A program made the translations under genes and the position numbers. This document shows positions 47,712 to 56,006 of a DNA stretch of 60,191 bases, one piece after another. The DNA comes from Asaia bogorensis. GTDB taxonomy: Bacteria > Pseudomonadota > Alphaproteobacteria > Reyranellales > Reyranellaceae. The notes under the pieces were generated by a model that saw nothing but the letters and a program-made list of their open reading frames with translations, did no database searches and had not been told where the DNA came from. The DNA is taken from contig CAMDCE010000031.1 of assembly GCA_945889625.1 (NCBI GenBank), forward strand, positions 1 to 60,191, given 5' to 3'. How positions within the stretch are numbered: position 1 is the first letter of the stretch; the number at the start of each line of letters is the position of its first letter.

Positions 47712-48638
47712 ATGGCTTACGAAGTCCGGCGCGATCTCATCGGCTATGGCGCCAACCCGCCCCATCCCAAATGGCCGAACGGCGCGCGCATCGCCGTGAA
47801 CTTCGTGCTGAACTACGAGGAAGGCTCCGAGCCGTCCGTACAGGACGGCGAGGGCTTCACCGACATCGGACTCACCGAAGCCATGGGACTGGGCCAGACG
47901 ATCGAGGGCCGCGATCTCGCGGGCGAAGGCCTGTTCGAATACGGCAGCCGGGTCGGCGTCTGGCGGATCATGCGGGTGTTCGGCGAACGCAACCTGCCCA
48001 TGACGATCTTCGGCTGCGGCCTGGCGCTGGAGCGCAATCCCGAAGTCTCCGCCGCCATCGCCAAGGCGGGCCACGACGTCTGCTCGCACGGCTGGCGCTG
48101 GATCAAGCACTACGAGCTCGGCGAGGCCGAGGAACGCGAGCACATCGCCAAGGGCATCGCCGCGATCAAGAAGATGACCGGCGAGCGGCCGCACGGCTGG
48201 TACTGCCGCTATGGACCGAGCGTCAGCACGCGCCGGCTGCTCGTCGAGGAAGGCGGCTTCCTCTACGATTCCGATTACTACGGCGATGAGCTGCCGTTCT
48301 GGACCACGGTCGAGGGCAAGCCGCACCTGGTGGTGCCCTACTCGCTCACAACCAACGACGGCAAATATGTTTCGGGCTCGGTCGGCAACTCCGATCAGTG
48401 GTTCGCCCTGGTGCGCGACGGCTTCGACATGCTCTACCGCGAGGGCGCGACGGCGCCCAAGATGATGTCGATCGGCATGCACGCGCGCATCCTCGGCCAG
48501 CCGGCCCGCGCCGTCGGGCTGGAACGCGTGCTCGACCATATGCAGAAGCATGCCGGCGTCTGGATCACCAGGCGCGTCGAGATCGCCCGCCACTGGCACA
48601 AGACCCATCCCTATCCGGGCAAGGGGTTGAATGAGTAG
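47712..48638 (+). CDS. puuE: Allantoinase PuuE (polysaccharide-deacetylase fold), copy 1
   Basis: 308 residues. Metal-independent allantoinase that opens allantoin to allantoate. Family marks are GYGANPPHPKWPNGARIAVN, NYEEGSEPSVQDGEG, the His-rich CSHGWRWIKHYEL, and WYCRYGPSVSTRRLL. The C-terminal 43 codons (from 48507) are duplicated at 51025-51156. A second full copy lies at 51605. Probably co-transcribed with allA. Confidence 0.93.
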   Translation: MAYEVRRDLIGYGANPPHPKWPNGARIAVNFVLNYEEGSEPSVQDGEGFTDIGLTEAMGLGQTIEGRDLAGEGLFEYGSRVGVWRIMRVFGERNLPMTIFGCGLALERNPEVSAAIAKAGHDVCSHGWRWIKHYELGEAEEREHIAKGIAAIKKMTGERPHGWYCRYGPSVSTRRLLVEEGGFLYDSDYYGDELPFWTTVEGKPHLVVPYSLTTNDGKYVSGSVGNSDQWFALVRDGFDMLYREGATAPKMMSIGMHARILGQPARAVGLERVLDHMQKHAGVWITRRVEIARHWHKTHPYPGKGLNE

Positions 48639-48746
48639 ACCGTAATTTTTGCAAGAAACTATAATGGGTTAATGTTTCTTATACGGTATTCGGCAGGGCC
48701 GGGGACACACTGGGGAAACATCTGCGGGGGTTTCGCGCCCTTTGGA

Positions 48747-49064
48747 CTATTGCACACGTCGCAGCGTCACTTGCTTGGTGCCGACATGGTCCTTGTCCTC
48801 GCAGCTCGCCACCATATCGTCGATCCGGCGGCACGTAAGAGTGCGGGGAACCCAGTAAGAACCCGAGGGCACGCAAGGCCCGGCAGCCTGATCGCCGACT
48901 AACCTACCACCCCCCACGAACCGCGCCGTGACCCTCGCCGTGCAGATATTGACGCCAGCAATTGGACACTCATGACGCTGCTGCTGCTGGCCATTACCGT
49001 TCTTGTCGAAACAGAGAGTTCCGGCTGTCGCCATGGCACGCATCCCGCGCCTCGCGTGGGCCAT
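48747..49064 (-). pseudogene. Degraded paralogue of the C-terminal domain of the proline-rich membrane protein at 50180
   Basis: An open frame of 105 residues. From AGTLCFDKNGNG to the end it aligns with the last 90 residues of the protein at 50180 (AGTICFGDNGSG): shared features include a CP pair, VTA.F, and LTCRR(I/V).D, with the cysteines conserved. The proline-rich linker and membrane anchor are missing, and residues before the aligned part look unrelated, so it is probably a truncated gene copy. It lies in the 517-bp stretch 48639-49155, whose remainder (48639-48746) is relatively AT-rich and without a gene. Confidence 0.6.
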
Positions 49065-49155
49065 CGATATCCGGTTTTGGCCCAGCCGGAGCGGCCGGCG
49101 GGGCGCATCCAGGCGCCACCGCTAAAACTGACAGTGGGATGCTCCACATTTCATA

Positions 49156-50115
49156 TCAGATGCTTACCCAGGCGATTCCCCTCGTCTTCGGCTTGTCCGG
49201 GTGATGGATGGACAGGATCAGCTTTGTGCCGTCCGGAAAGAACTTGGCGTGCTGGCCGCCGAACTTGGGGTCGGTGACTTGCGTGACGGTATTGCCTTTC
49301 AGGTCGTACAGATAAATCGCGTAACCGTTGCCTTCGCGGTTGGACTCGAAGACGATCGTACTGCCGTTGGGCGACCAGGACGGCGCACGCCCCTGGTATT
49401 TCGGATCATAGGTGGTCAGGCTGGCGCCCGGTTCCATCGGCGCGCTGGTGTACACACCGTTGCCGCTCGACGTGTTGAGGAAGATGTAGTTCTTGTTCTC
49501 GTCGTACTTGGCCACCGTGGATTTCGCATCTCCCCATCCGGCCAGCTTGGGCTGTCCGGCAAAGGCGATCTGCGGCAAGTCTTTCGGACCGACGGCCGGC
49601 ATGCCGCCAAACAGCGGCGTTTGTCCCGCATCAGTGCCGTCGATATTCGGGCATTTCTGGTTGCCGTTTGCATAGAAGATCGAATTGCAGGGCTGCGGCT
49701 TGGCGGAGGTCGAGTGGTCTTCGGTGACGAACAAGCTGCCGTAGAGGCTCCATCTCGGATAGAAGCAGCCCGTCGTACCGGCGATGGGCTGAGGGTCGCC
49801 GCCGTAGCCGGGGACTTGCCAGACGCTGACGACGCTGCTGTTCTTCTCTGCCCCGTTGAACGCGATGATGTCGGTCGTCCAGCACCAATCGGGCCGGGTC
49901 TGCGAGGGCGGGACCGACGACGCCCCTGACAGCAACACCGCGGGAGCGGCGGCGTCGTCGAGAATGCCGACCTCGTTCAGCACCGTCAGTCCGCCTTTGA
50001 TGGGCGTCCGTTCGAAGACGACCGCGACGCCCGCGGAATTGATCGCCGGGCGATAGTCGATGCTGTCGTCGCTGCCTGTGAGAAAGTTCAACGTCGGCAG
50101 GGTGCTCATTGTCAT
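49156..50115 (-). CDS. TolB-like beta-propeller (PD40) protein of unknown function
   Basis: 319 residues with no evident signal peptide. Propeller-blade motifs of the PD40/TolB kind are clear in the C-terminal half: RAPSWSPNGSTIVFESNREG, IYLYDLKGNTVTQVTD and HAKFFPDGTKLILSIHH. The N-terminal half has weaker matches (DYRPAINSAGVAVVFERTP, YPRWSLYGSLFV). Such proteins usually bind other proteins or glycans. It lies in the inserted segment between the two puuE tails; function unknown. Confidence 0.7.
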   Translation of the reverse strand: MTMSTLPTLNFLTGSDDSIDYRPAINSAGVAVVFERTPIKGGLTVLNEVGILDDAAAPAVLLSGASSVPPSQTRPDWCWTTDIIAFNGAEKNSSVVSVWQVPGYGGDPQPIAGTTGCFYPRWSLYGSLFVTEDHSTSAKPQPCNSIFYANGNQKCPNIDGTDAGQTPLFGGMPAVGPKDLPQIAFAGQPKLAGWGDAKSTVAKYDENKNYIFLNTSSGNGVYTSAPMEPGASLTTYDPKYQGRAPSWSPNGSTIVFESNREGNGYAIYLYDLKGNTVTQVTDPKFGGQHAKFFPDGTKLILSIHHPDKPKTRGIAWVSI

Positions 50116-50179
50116 CCCCTTCAGCCAAGGTCGCGCCGGATCAAGCTAGCATCGCCTGACGAGTGAAGACTAGCCGTGG

Positions 50180-50965
50180 CTAGCGGCGAAACTCATAGTC
50201 GCCTCCGTAGTGGTGTCTGCACATAACCAGCTCATCGCTGACGCGGCGGCATGTCAGATCGTTTAGTGGCGGCCCCAACCAAGAGGTCGGGGCACTGCAT
50301 GGAACTTCCGGCTGTGTCGTACGCAGTGTTCCATCGTTGGCAAAGGTGGCCGTTACTGGGGCAACACAACTGAAGGAGCCCAGGGAGGGACATACTCTGC
50401 TTTCTTCCCGCCGACCCGACCCGTTGTCGCCAAAACAAATAGTGCCGGCCTTTATCGAGCAGTCTTCAATGCGCCCGTCAGGATAACGTAAAGCCCCCAT
50501 TGAATCGCGACCGATCTGCCAGCATCCCGCAAGCATGCTCAGGTCCTTTTTTTCCCAACGGTCGGCCGGCACTGATGGCGGCGGCTTGGCCGGTTCCGGC
50601 GGCTTGGGTGGTGGGGGAGGTGGAGGCGGCGGCCTCAGCAGGGCGGTCTGCTGCGGGCGAGGCTTTCCGGCATGGGTCGGCAGCTCGAGCGGTGGCGGTG
50701 GTGGTGGCGGGATGCTGGCGCAGGCCAGCGCCTGATCTGAAAGATCGCGCTGGAGCTGGCGCACCAGCCTGGCCAATGTTGCGCCCCGTTCGGCTTCGGT
50801 CGACAGGGCGGCCGGCGTCGAGGGGCAGAAATCCCAGCCTTGGTCGGAGGCCGCCACAGCGAGCGGCGTTGCCAGCCCGCAGGCGCGCAGCAGCACGTGT
50901 GCGTTGGCGCCGACGATGACGACGAACACCAGCCAAAGTGCGGCCGTCGACAGACCTTTCAGCAT
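50180..50965 (-). CDS. Membrane-anchored proline-rich protein with a Cys-rich C-terminal domain
   Basis: 261 residues. An N-terminal helix (STAALWLVFVVIVGANAHVLL) anchors it. Then come about 60 residues with a coiled stretch (LARLVRQLQRDLSDQ), two polyproline runs (IPPPPPPPLE and RPPPPPPPPP) and, from about residue 140, a domain starting DLSMLAGCWQIG with six to eight Cys. This C-terminal domain is repeated in degraded form at 48747. I have a faint recollection of similar domains in SrfA-type proteins but cannot support that. Function unknown. Confidence 0.7.
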   Translation of the reverse strand: MLKGLSTAALWLVFVVIVGANAHVLLRACGLATPLAVAASDQGWDFCPSTPAALSTEAERGATLARLVRQLQRDLSDQALACASIPPPPPPPLELPTHAGKPRPQQTALLRPPPPPPPPPKPPEPAKPPPSVPADRWEKKDLSMLAGCWQIGRDSMGALRYPDGRIEDCSIKAGTICFGDNGSGRREESRVCPSLGSFSCVAPVTATFANDGTLRTTQPEVPCSAPTSWLGPPLNDLTCRRVSDELVMCRHHYGGDYEFRR

Positions 50966-51024
50966 GTCTCCCCCGGCGGAACTGTCCCAAAGCTGGTGCC
51001 GGGGGGCAAGCCGATGGCGACCAG

Positions 51025-51156
51025 CGCGCCGTCGGGCTGGAGCGCGTGCTCGATCCTATGAAGAAGCATGCCGGCGTCTGGATCACCAAGCGCGTCGAGA
51101 TCGCCCGCCACTGGCACAAGACCCATCCCTATCCGGGCAAGGGGTTGAACGAGTAG
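51025..51156 (+). pseudogene. Duplicated 3' fragment of puuE copy 1
   Basis: 132 bp matching the last 132 bp of puuE copy 1 (48507-48638) with about six mismatches, including the same stop codon context. The frame stays open and would give RAVGLERVLDPMKKHAGVW and onward to GKGLNE. It is clearly closer to copy 1 than to copy 2 (52397-52528). No start or upstream part is present. It forms the right border of the inserted segment. Confidence 0.9.
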
Positions 51157-51171
51157 TGCGCTCGTCCCCTT

Positions 51172-51272
51172 CTCATGTTCCTCTCCCCCGCTAGGGGGAG
51201 AGGCTAGGTGAGGGGGTGACGATGTGCGCATCCCCCCTCACCCGTCCTCTCCCCCTAGCGGGGGAGAGGAGC
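51172..51272. repeat. Palindromic intergenic repeat, family E (CTCTCCCC type)
   Basis: Left unit CCTCTCCCCCGCTAGGGGGAG followed by GGCTAGGTGAGGGGG; mirror-image right unit CCCCCCTCACCCG and CCTCTCCCCCTAGCGGGGGAG. The right arm runs into GAGGAGC just before the ATG at 51273 and so provides its ribosome-binding site. A close copy lies at 58110-58206. Confidence 0.85.
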
Positions 51273-51608
51273 ATGAAGGTTGATGTGATCATGGTGCGCG
51301 ACTGGCGGCAGACGGAGGCCGTGTTGAACGCCGCGCGTGCCGAGGGAGCTTCACCCATCTTGCTGACGCCTGAGAACGCCGCCGCCACCTACGGCGCAGG
51401 GTATCTCGCGGCCCTGCAGGAGCGCGCGCGCGAAGAATTTCCCGATGTCGCCTTCACGCTCATCGTCGATTGCGGCGATGCCCCCGGCTATGCGCTGGCC
51501 TGCCTGCGCGCCGGCGTGAAACTGATCTCGATGAATCCGCCCAACGAAAAAATCGCCGATATCGCCCGCCAGATGGGCGCCGAACTGGTAAGGAGACCGA
51601 CCGCATGA
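51273..51608 (+). CDS. Small protein of unknown function, coupled to allantoinase copy 2
   Basis: 111 residues from ATG 51273. It has alternating beta/alpha character (VDVIMVRDWRQTEAVLNAA, VAFTLIVDCGDAPGYALACL, GVKLISMNPPNEKIADIAR), suggesting a small Rossmann-like or CheY-like fold without catalytic motifs that I can name. Its TGA overlaps the ATG of puuE copy 2 by 4 bp, so the two are coupled and probably act together in ureide breakdown. I do not recognise the family. Confidence 0.7.
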   Translation: MKVDVIMVRDWRQTEAVLNAARAEGASPILLTPENAAATYGAGYLAALQERAREEFPDVAFTLIVDCGDAPGYALACLRAGVKLISMNPPNEKIADIARQMGAELVRRPTA

Positions 51609-52528
51609 GCTGGCAACCGACACGCGACCTCGTGGGCTATGGACCCAACCCGCCCGATCCCAAATGGCCGAACGGCGCGCGGCTCGCGGTCAACTTCGTG
51701 GTCAACTACGAGGAAGGCTCCGAGCCCTCCATGCAGGACGGCGAGGGCTATACCGAGACCGGCCTCACCGAGGCGTCGACCTCGTCGCAGGGCCTGAAGG
51801 GTCGTGACCTCGCGGGCGAAGGCATGTTCGAGTTCGGCAGCCGCGTCGGCTTCTGGCGCATCATGCGTGCCTTCCAGGAGCGCGGCCTGCCGCTTACCGT
51901 GTTCGGCTGCGCGCTGGCGCTCGAGCGCAATCCGCTCGCCGCCGAGGCCATCCGGAAATCCGGCTTCGACGTCTGCTGCCACGGCTGGCGCTGGGTGCGC
52001 CATTTCCACCTCACCGAGGCGGAGGAGCGCGAACACATCGCCAAGGCGGTCAAGTCCCTGAAGCAGACTGTCGGCGAGGCGCCGGCCGGCTGGTATTGCC
52101 GCTATGGACCGAGCGTCAACACGCGCCGCCTGCTGATGGAGCATGGCGGATTCACCTACGACTCGGACTACTACGGCGAGGAGCTGCCGTTCTGGCAGAC
52201 CGTGCAGGGCAAGCCGCACCTGATCGTGCCCTATTCGCTCACCAACAACGACGGCAAGTACGCCGCCGGCATGACCAATGCCGACCAGTGGTTCACGCTC
52301 TGCCGCGACGCCTTCGACGTTCTCCACAAGGAGGGCGCCACGGCACCCAAGATGATGTCGGTCGGCCTGCACCAGCGGATTATCGGCCATCCGGGCCGGG
52401 CGGCCGGGCTGTGGCGCCTGCTCGACTACATGCAGAAGCAACCGGGCGTGTGGATCACGCGGCGGATCGACATCGCCAACCACTGGCAGTCGACGCATCC
52501 GTACCCGGGCAAGGGGCTCAACGAGTAG
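51605..52528 (+). CDS. puuE: Allantoinase PuuE-like protein, copy 2
   Basis: 307 residues. It keeps all landmarks of copy 1: GYGPNPPDPKWPNGARLAVN, NYEEGSEPSMQDGEG, CCHGWRWVRHFHL, WYCRYGPSVNTRRLL and the C-terminal HPYPGKGLNE. Overall it is clearly diverged from copy 1 (for example WRLLDYMQKQPGVW against ERVLDHMQKHAGVW), so it is an older paralogue and not a recent duplicate. It may prefer another ureide or cyclic amide. Coupled to the small gene upstream and convergent with an MFS gene only 6 bp away. Confidence 0.88.
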   Translation: MSWQPTRDLVGYGPNPPDPKWPNGARLAVNFVVNYEEGSEPSMQDGEGYTETGLTEASTSSQGLKGRDLAGEGMFEFGSRVGFWRIMRAFQERGLPLTVFGCALALERNPLAAEAIRKSGFDVCCHGWRWVRHFHLTEAEEREHIAKAVKSLKQTVGEAPAGWYCRYGPSVNTRRLLMEHGGFTYDSDYYGEELPFWQTVQGKPHLIVPYSLTNNDGKYAAGMTNADQWFTLCRDAFDVLHKEGATAPKMMSVGLHQRIIGHPGRAAGLWRLLDYMQKQPGVWITRRIDIANHWQSTHPYPGKGLNE

Positions 52529-52534
52529 CCCGGC

Positions 52535-53842
52535 CTAACGCAGGCTGCCGGCGACGACGCGCACCTTGCGTGGCGCGGCAATCCACACCGCGATGGCGCA
52601 AACGATGCTGAGCGCCACGCCCAGCGCGAAGGCGATGGTGTAGGTGCCCGTCCAGTCATACAGCAGGCCGGTGACGAACGGCCCGACCGCGCCACCGCCG
52701 ATCAGCGACACCATCAGCAGGCTGAAGATCGAACCGAAACGGGGGCCCTCGAAGATCTCGACCACGGTTGGGCCCATCATCGCGGTGAAGGAGTAGCCCA
52801 GCAGTCCTTGCGACAGAACCATCACCCACAGCAGCGGCAGGGAGGGCACCGCCGCCAGCAGCAGGAGCGCTGCATAGCAGATCGCGAAGCCCGCGCAGCT
52901 CATCGACCAGACGATCTCGCGGCCGATCCGGTCGCTGAGCGCGCCGAGCAGGATCTGGCCCGGGATCCCCGCCATCGCCACCGCGCCGAGCGACCACGCC
53001 GCCAGCATCGGATCGTAGCCGATCTCGACCAGATACTTGGTCTGATGGACTTGCACTGCGTACCAGATCCAGCCGCCGCAGAAGAAGCTCAGCACCATCC
53101 ACCAGAAGCGGCCGGTGCGGATCGCACGCTCGACCGTCCATTCGATCGCCGCCCATCGCGAATCGACAATGTTGGACGGCCGCTTCCCCGCGGCGCCATC
53201 CGCCGCGTGCTGCTGGCCGTCGGGCAGGAGCCCGAGATCCTCCGGCCGCTTGCTGACCAGCAGGTTGATCGGCACCAGCACGACCAGGGTGATCAGCCCG
53301 AGCGTGCCGCAGGCCACGCGCCAGCCGTCGTGCAGGATCATCGCCTGCAGCCAGGGCAGGATCAGCATTCCGCCGACGCCGACGCCGGAGAAAGCGATGC
53401 CGATGGCAAGCGCGCGCCGTCGCACGAACCAGTTGGGCAGGAACTGCGAATGGACCGAGTAGGTCATGGAATTGGCGCCGATGCCGACCAGCAGGCCGAG
53501 CGTGGCGTAGAGCTGCCACGGCGTGCTGATCAGCGTCGCGCCCACCAGGCCGGCGGCGGTGATCAGCACGCCGGCCTCGATGACGAAGCGCGGGCCGCGC
53601 GTGTCGACCAGCCGCCCGACCACCGGGCTCACGAGTGCCGAAACCAGGAAGCCGAAGGAGAAGGCGCCGGCCGCCAGGCCCCTCTCCCAGCCGAACTCTT
53701 CGACGATCGGCGGGAACATCAGCGAAAAGGCGGTGCGCGCGGTGACGCCCAGCGCCACGGTGACGAAGGCGATGGCAATGATGACCCAGCCGAAGAAGAA
53801 CGGCAGGCGGTTGGCGATGCGCGCCGCGACGGGATGGTTCAT
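52535..53842 (-). CDS. MFS transporter
   Basis: 435 residues with 12 predicted helices. The loop 2-3 motif of the superfamily is present as GRLVDTRGPRFV near residue 77, and the equivalent in the second half is GALSDRIGREIVW. The first helices (GWVIIAIAFVTVALGVTARTAF) and overall pattern fit the oxalate/formate or monocarboxylate branch of the MFS. Position beside allantoinase genes suggests uptake of allantoin or a breakdown product; this is inference. Confidence 0.87.
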   Translation of the reverse strand: MNHPVAARIANRLPFFFGWVIIAIAFVTVALGVTARTAFSLMFPPIVEEFGWERGLAAGAFSFGFLVSALVSPVVGRLVDTRGPRFVIEAGVLITAAGLVGATLISTPWQLYATLGLLVGIGANSMTYSVHSQFLPNWFVRRRALAIGIAFSGVGVGGMLILPWLQAMILHDGWRVACGTLGLITLVVLVPINLLVSKRPEDLGLLPDGQQHAADGAAGKRPSNIVDSRWAAIEWTVERAIRTGRFWWMVLSFFCGGWIWYAVQVHQTKYLVEIGYDPMLAAWSLGAVAMAGIPGQILLGALSDRIGREIVWSMSCAGFAICYAALLLLAAVPSLPLLWVMVLSQGLLGYSFTAMMGPTVVEIFEGPRFGSIFSLLMVSLIGGGAVGPFVTGLLYDWTGTYTIAFALGVALSIVCAIAVWIAAPRKVRVVAGSLR

Positions 53843-53975
53843 GGCCCGACTGCACTATCCCGGGCGCGCCGCAGAGGCAATTTCGTGACATGTAATCGCG
53901 CGGGGTTCCGCCTTGCGGGGCTTGAACGAATAGCTCGCCGCCGCTATCACCGGCCCCTAAAGGGAGGCTTGGCCA

Positions 53976-54896
53976 GTGAAGATCACCCGCAACGTCAAGA
54001 AGATCCTCGACAACTACGAGAGCGATTGCCCCGGCACCAAGGCCAACCTCGCCCGCATCCTGATGCACGGAAGGCTGGGCGGCTCGGGCAAGGTGTTGAT
54101 CCTGCCCGTCGACCAGGGCTTCGAGCATGGCCCTGCCCGCTCCTTCGCCCCCAATCCCGACGCCTACGATCCGCACTATCACTATCAGCTCGCGGTCGAT
54201 GCTGGCCTCAACGCCTATGCCGCTCCTCTGGGTCCGCTGGAAGCCGGCGCCGACTCTTTTGCCGGCGCCATCCCGACCATCCTCAAGGTCAACTCGGCCA
54301 ACAGCCTGTCGACCAACAAGGACCAGGCCGTCACCGGCTCGGTGATGGACGCGCTGCGGCTTGGCTGCTCGGCGATCGGCTTCACGATCTATCCCGGTTC
54401 GGAAAACCAGTACGAGCTGATGGAAGAGATCCGCGAGATGGCCGAGGAGGCCAAGTCGGTCGGTCTCGCCGTCGTCATGTGGTCCTATCCGCGCGGCGGC
54501 AAGCTCGACAAGGCGGGAGAGACGGCACTCGACGTCTGCGCTTACGCCGCCCACATGGCGGCCCTGCTCGGCGCCCACATCATCAAGGTCAAGCCGCCGA
54601 CCAACGTGCTGTGGCAGCCCGAGGCGAAGGCCGCCTACGAGAAAGCCCATGTCGACGTCTCGACGCTGGCGGCGCGCATCAAGCATGTCATGCAGGCGAC
54701 CTTCAACGGCCGGCGCATCGTCGTCTTCTCCGGCGGCGAGGCCAAGGACCTCGAGGGCCTGTTCACCGAGATCCGCGGCCTGCGCGACGGCGGCGCCAAC
54801 GGCTCGATCATCGGCCGCAACACCTTCCAGCGCCCGCGCGACCAGGCGCTCGACATGCTCGACAAGATCATCGGCATCTACCAGGGCAAGATGTAG
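53976..54896 (+). CDS. fbaB: Class I fructose-bisphosphate aldolase (DhnA/FbaB type)
   Basis: 306 residues from GTG 53976, with AGGGAGG upstream. This is the bacterial/archaeal DhnA-like class I aldolase: LILPVDQGFEHGPARSF near residues 42-58, the Schiff-base region HIIKVKPPTN with its Lys, and the phosphate-binding VVFSGGEAKD and GGANGSIIGRNTFQR. It cleaves fructose-1,6-bisphosphate without metal. Together with tkt-gap 7 kb upstream it completes a sugar-phosphate set; in between are the ureide genes. Confidence 0.94.
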   Translation: MKITRNVKKILDNYESDCPGTKANLARILMHGRLGGSGKVLILPVDQGFEHGPARSFAPNPDAYDPHYHYQLAVDAGLNAYAAPLGPLEAGADSFAGAIPTILKVNSANSLSTNKDQAVTGSVMDALRLGCSAIGFTIYPGSENQYELMEEIREMAEEAKSVGLAVVMWSYPRGGKLDKAGETALDVCAYAAHMAALLGAHIIKVKPPTNVLWQPEAKAAYEKAHVDVSTLAARIKHVMQATFNGRRIVVFSGGEAKDLEGLFTEIRGLRDGGANGSIIGRNTFQRPRDQALDMLDKIIGIYQGKM

Positions 54897-54898
54897 CA

Positions 54899-55351
54899 GT
54901 GCCTGCCGCTACGATCGTCGTTCGGCCCGCGGTCGCTGCGGATTTTCCGCAGTGGCTGCCGCTGTGGACCGGCTACAACACGTTTTACAAGCGCGTCCTG
55001 CCGGACGCGGTCACGCAATCGACCTGGGCGCGTTTCTTCGATCCGGCCGAGCCGGTCCACGCGCTGGTGGCGGAAGAGAACGGCCAGCTGCTGGGCCTCA
55101 CCCACTATCTCTTCCATCGCGCCACCGCGATGATCGAATACAACTGCTATCTCGCCGACCTGTTCACCAATCAGGCCGCGCGCGGCAAGGGCGTCGGCAA
55201 GGCACTGATCGAGGCGGTCTACGAGAAGGCACGCCTCGCGGGTTGTTCGCGCGTCTATTGGCAGACGCATGAGACCAACGCCGTGGCGCAGGTCCTCTAC
55301 AACAACGTGGCCGAGCGCTCGGGCTTCATCGTCTACCGCAAGCAGATCTAG
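54899..55351 (+). CDS. GNAT-family N-acetyltransferase
   Basis: 150 residues from GTG 54899, two bases after the aldolase stop, so it is read in the same transcript. The acetyl-CoA binding motif A is QAARGKGVGKALIEAVYEKA near residues 98-117, preceded by the beta strand NCYLADLFT. The substrate is unknown. It leads into thiE 3 bp later. Confidence 0.88.
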   Translation: MPAATIVVRPAVAADFPQWLPLWTGYNTFYKRVLPDAVTQSTWARFFDPAEPVHALVAEENGQLLGLTHYLFHRATAMIEYNCYLADLFTNQAARGKGVGKALIEAVYEKARLAGCSRVYWQTHETNAVAQVLYNNVAERSGFIVYRKQI

Positions 55352-55354
55352 GCA

Positions 55355-55993
55355 ATGGCCGCCGACTGCCGGCTCTATCTCATCTCGCCGGAACGTCTCG
55401 AGCATCCGTCGATCTTCGCCGACGACCTGCGGGCAGCGCTCGATGGCGGCGACGTCGCGGCCTTCCAGTTGCGCCTCAAGGGCGTCGACGATGCCGCGAT
55501 CACGCGCGCCGCCGACACCTTGCGACCGGTCTGCCAGCAGCGCGACGTCGCCTTCATCATGAACGACCGGCCCGACCTCGCCGTGAAGCTCGACTGCGAC
55601 GGCGTCCATATCGGCCAGGATGACCTGCCCTACGCCGAGGCGCGGCGCATCGTCGGGCCCAATCGCCAGGTCGGCGTCACCTGCAAGGCCTCGCGCGATT
55701 TCGCCATGACGGCGGCTGAAGCCGGCGCCGACTATGTCGCGTTCGGCGCGTTCTTCCTATCGAACACCAAGACCGTCACCACGCCCGCCTCGCTCGAGAT
55801 AATCGAATGGTGGAGCGAGCTGTTCGAGATTCCCTGTGTGGCGATCGGCGGCATCACGGTCGAAAACTGCAAGCCGGTGATCGCCGCCGGTGCAGATTTT
55901 CTCGCGGTCGCCGGTGGCGTCTGGACCTACGAAGATGGCCCCGAAGCGGCGGTGCGCGCCTTCAACGAGATCTTTTCTGCATCGAAGGCCTAG
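55355..55993 (+). CDS. thiE: Thiamine-phosphate synthase
   Basis: 212 residues. It joins HMP-diphosphate and thiazole-phosphate. The sequence has QLRLKG in place of the common QLR.K motif, then MNDRPDLAV, GVHIGQDDLPY, GADYVAFGAFFLSNTK and the phosphate-binding VAIGGITVENC, all in family order. The FFLSNTK region replaces the common pattern GPIF.T.TK, a form also seen in alphaproteobacterial ThiE. It ends a three-gene fbaB-GNAT-thiE run. Confidence 0.9.
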   Translation: MAADCRLYLISPERLEHPSIFADDLRAALDGGDVAAFQLRLKGVDDAAITRAADTLRPVCQQRDVAFIMNDRPDLAVKLDCDGVHIGQDDLPYAEARRIVGPNRQVGVTCKASRDFAMTAAEAGADYVAFGAFFLSNTKTVTTPASLEIIEWWSELFEIPCVAIGGITVENCKPVIAAGADFLAVAGGVWTYEDGPEAAVRAFNEIFSASKA

Positions 55994-56006
55994 AAAAACG
56001 AAACCT

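Noticed and set aside
52808..55351. An 847-codon plus-strand open frame across the MFS gene, fbaB and the GNAT gene
   Set aside because: Only its last 150 codons (from GTG 54899) are real, as the GNAT protein. The rest is antisense to the MFS transporter or out of frame with fbaB.
55200..55360. TPP riboswitch upstream of thiE, also looked for upstream of thiD
   Set aside because: Neither the CTGAGA nor the ACCTGAT core with suitable helices was found. Both genes are internal to transcription units.
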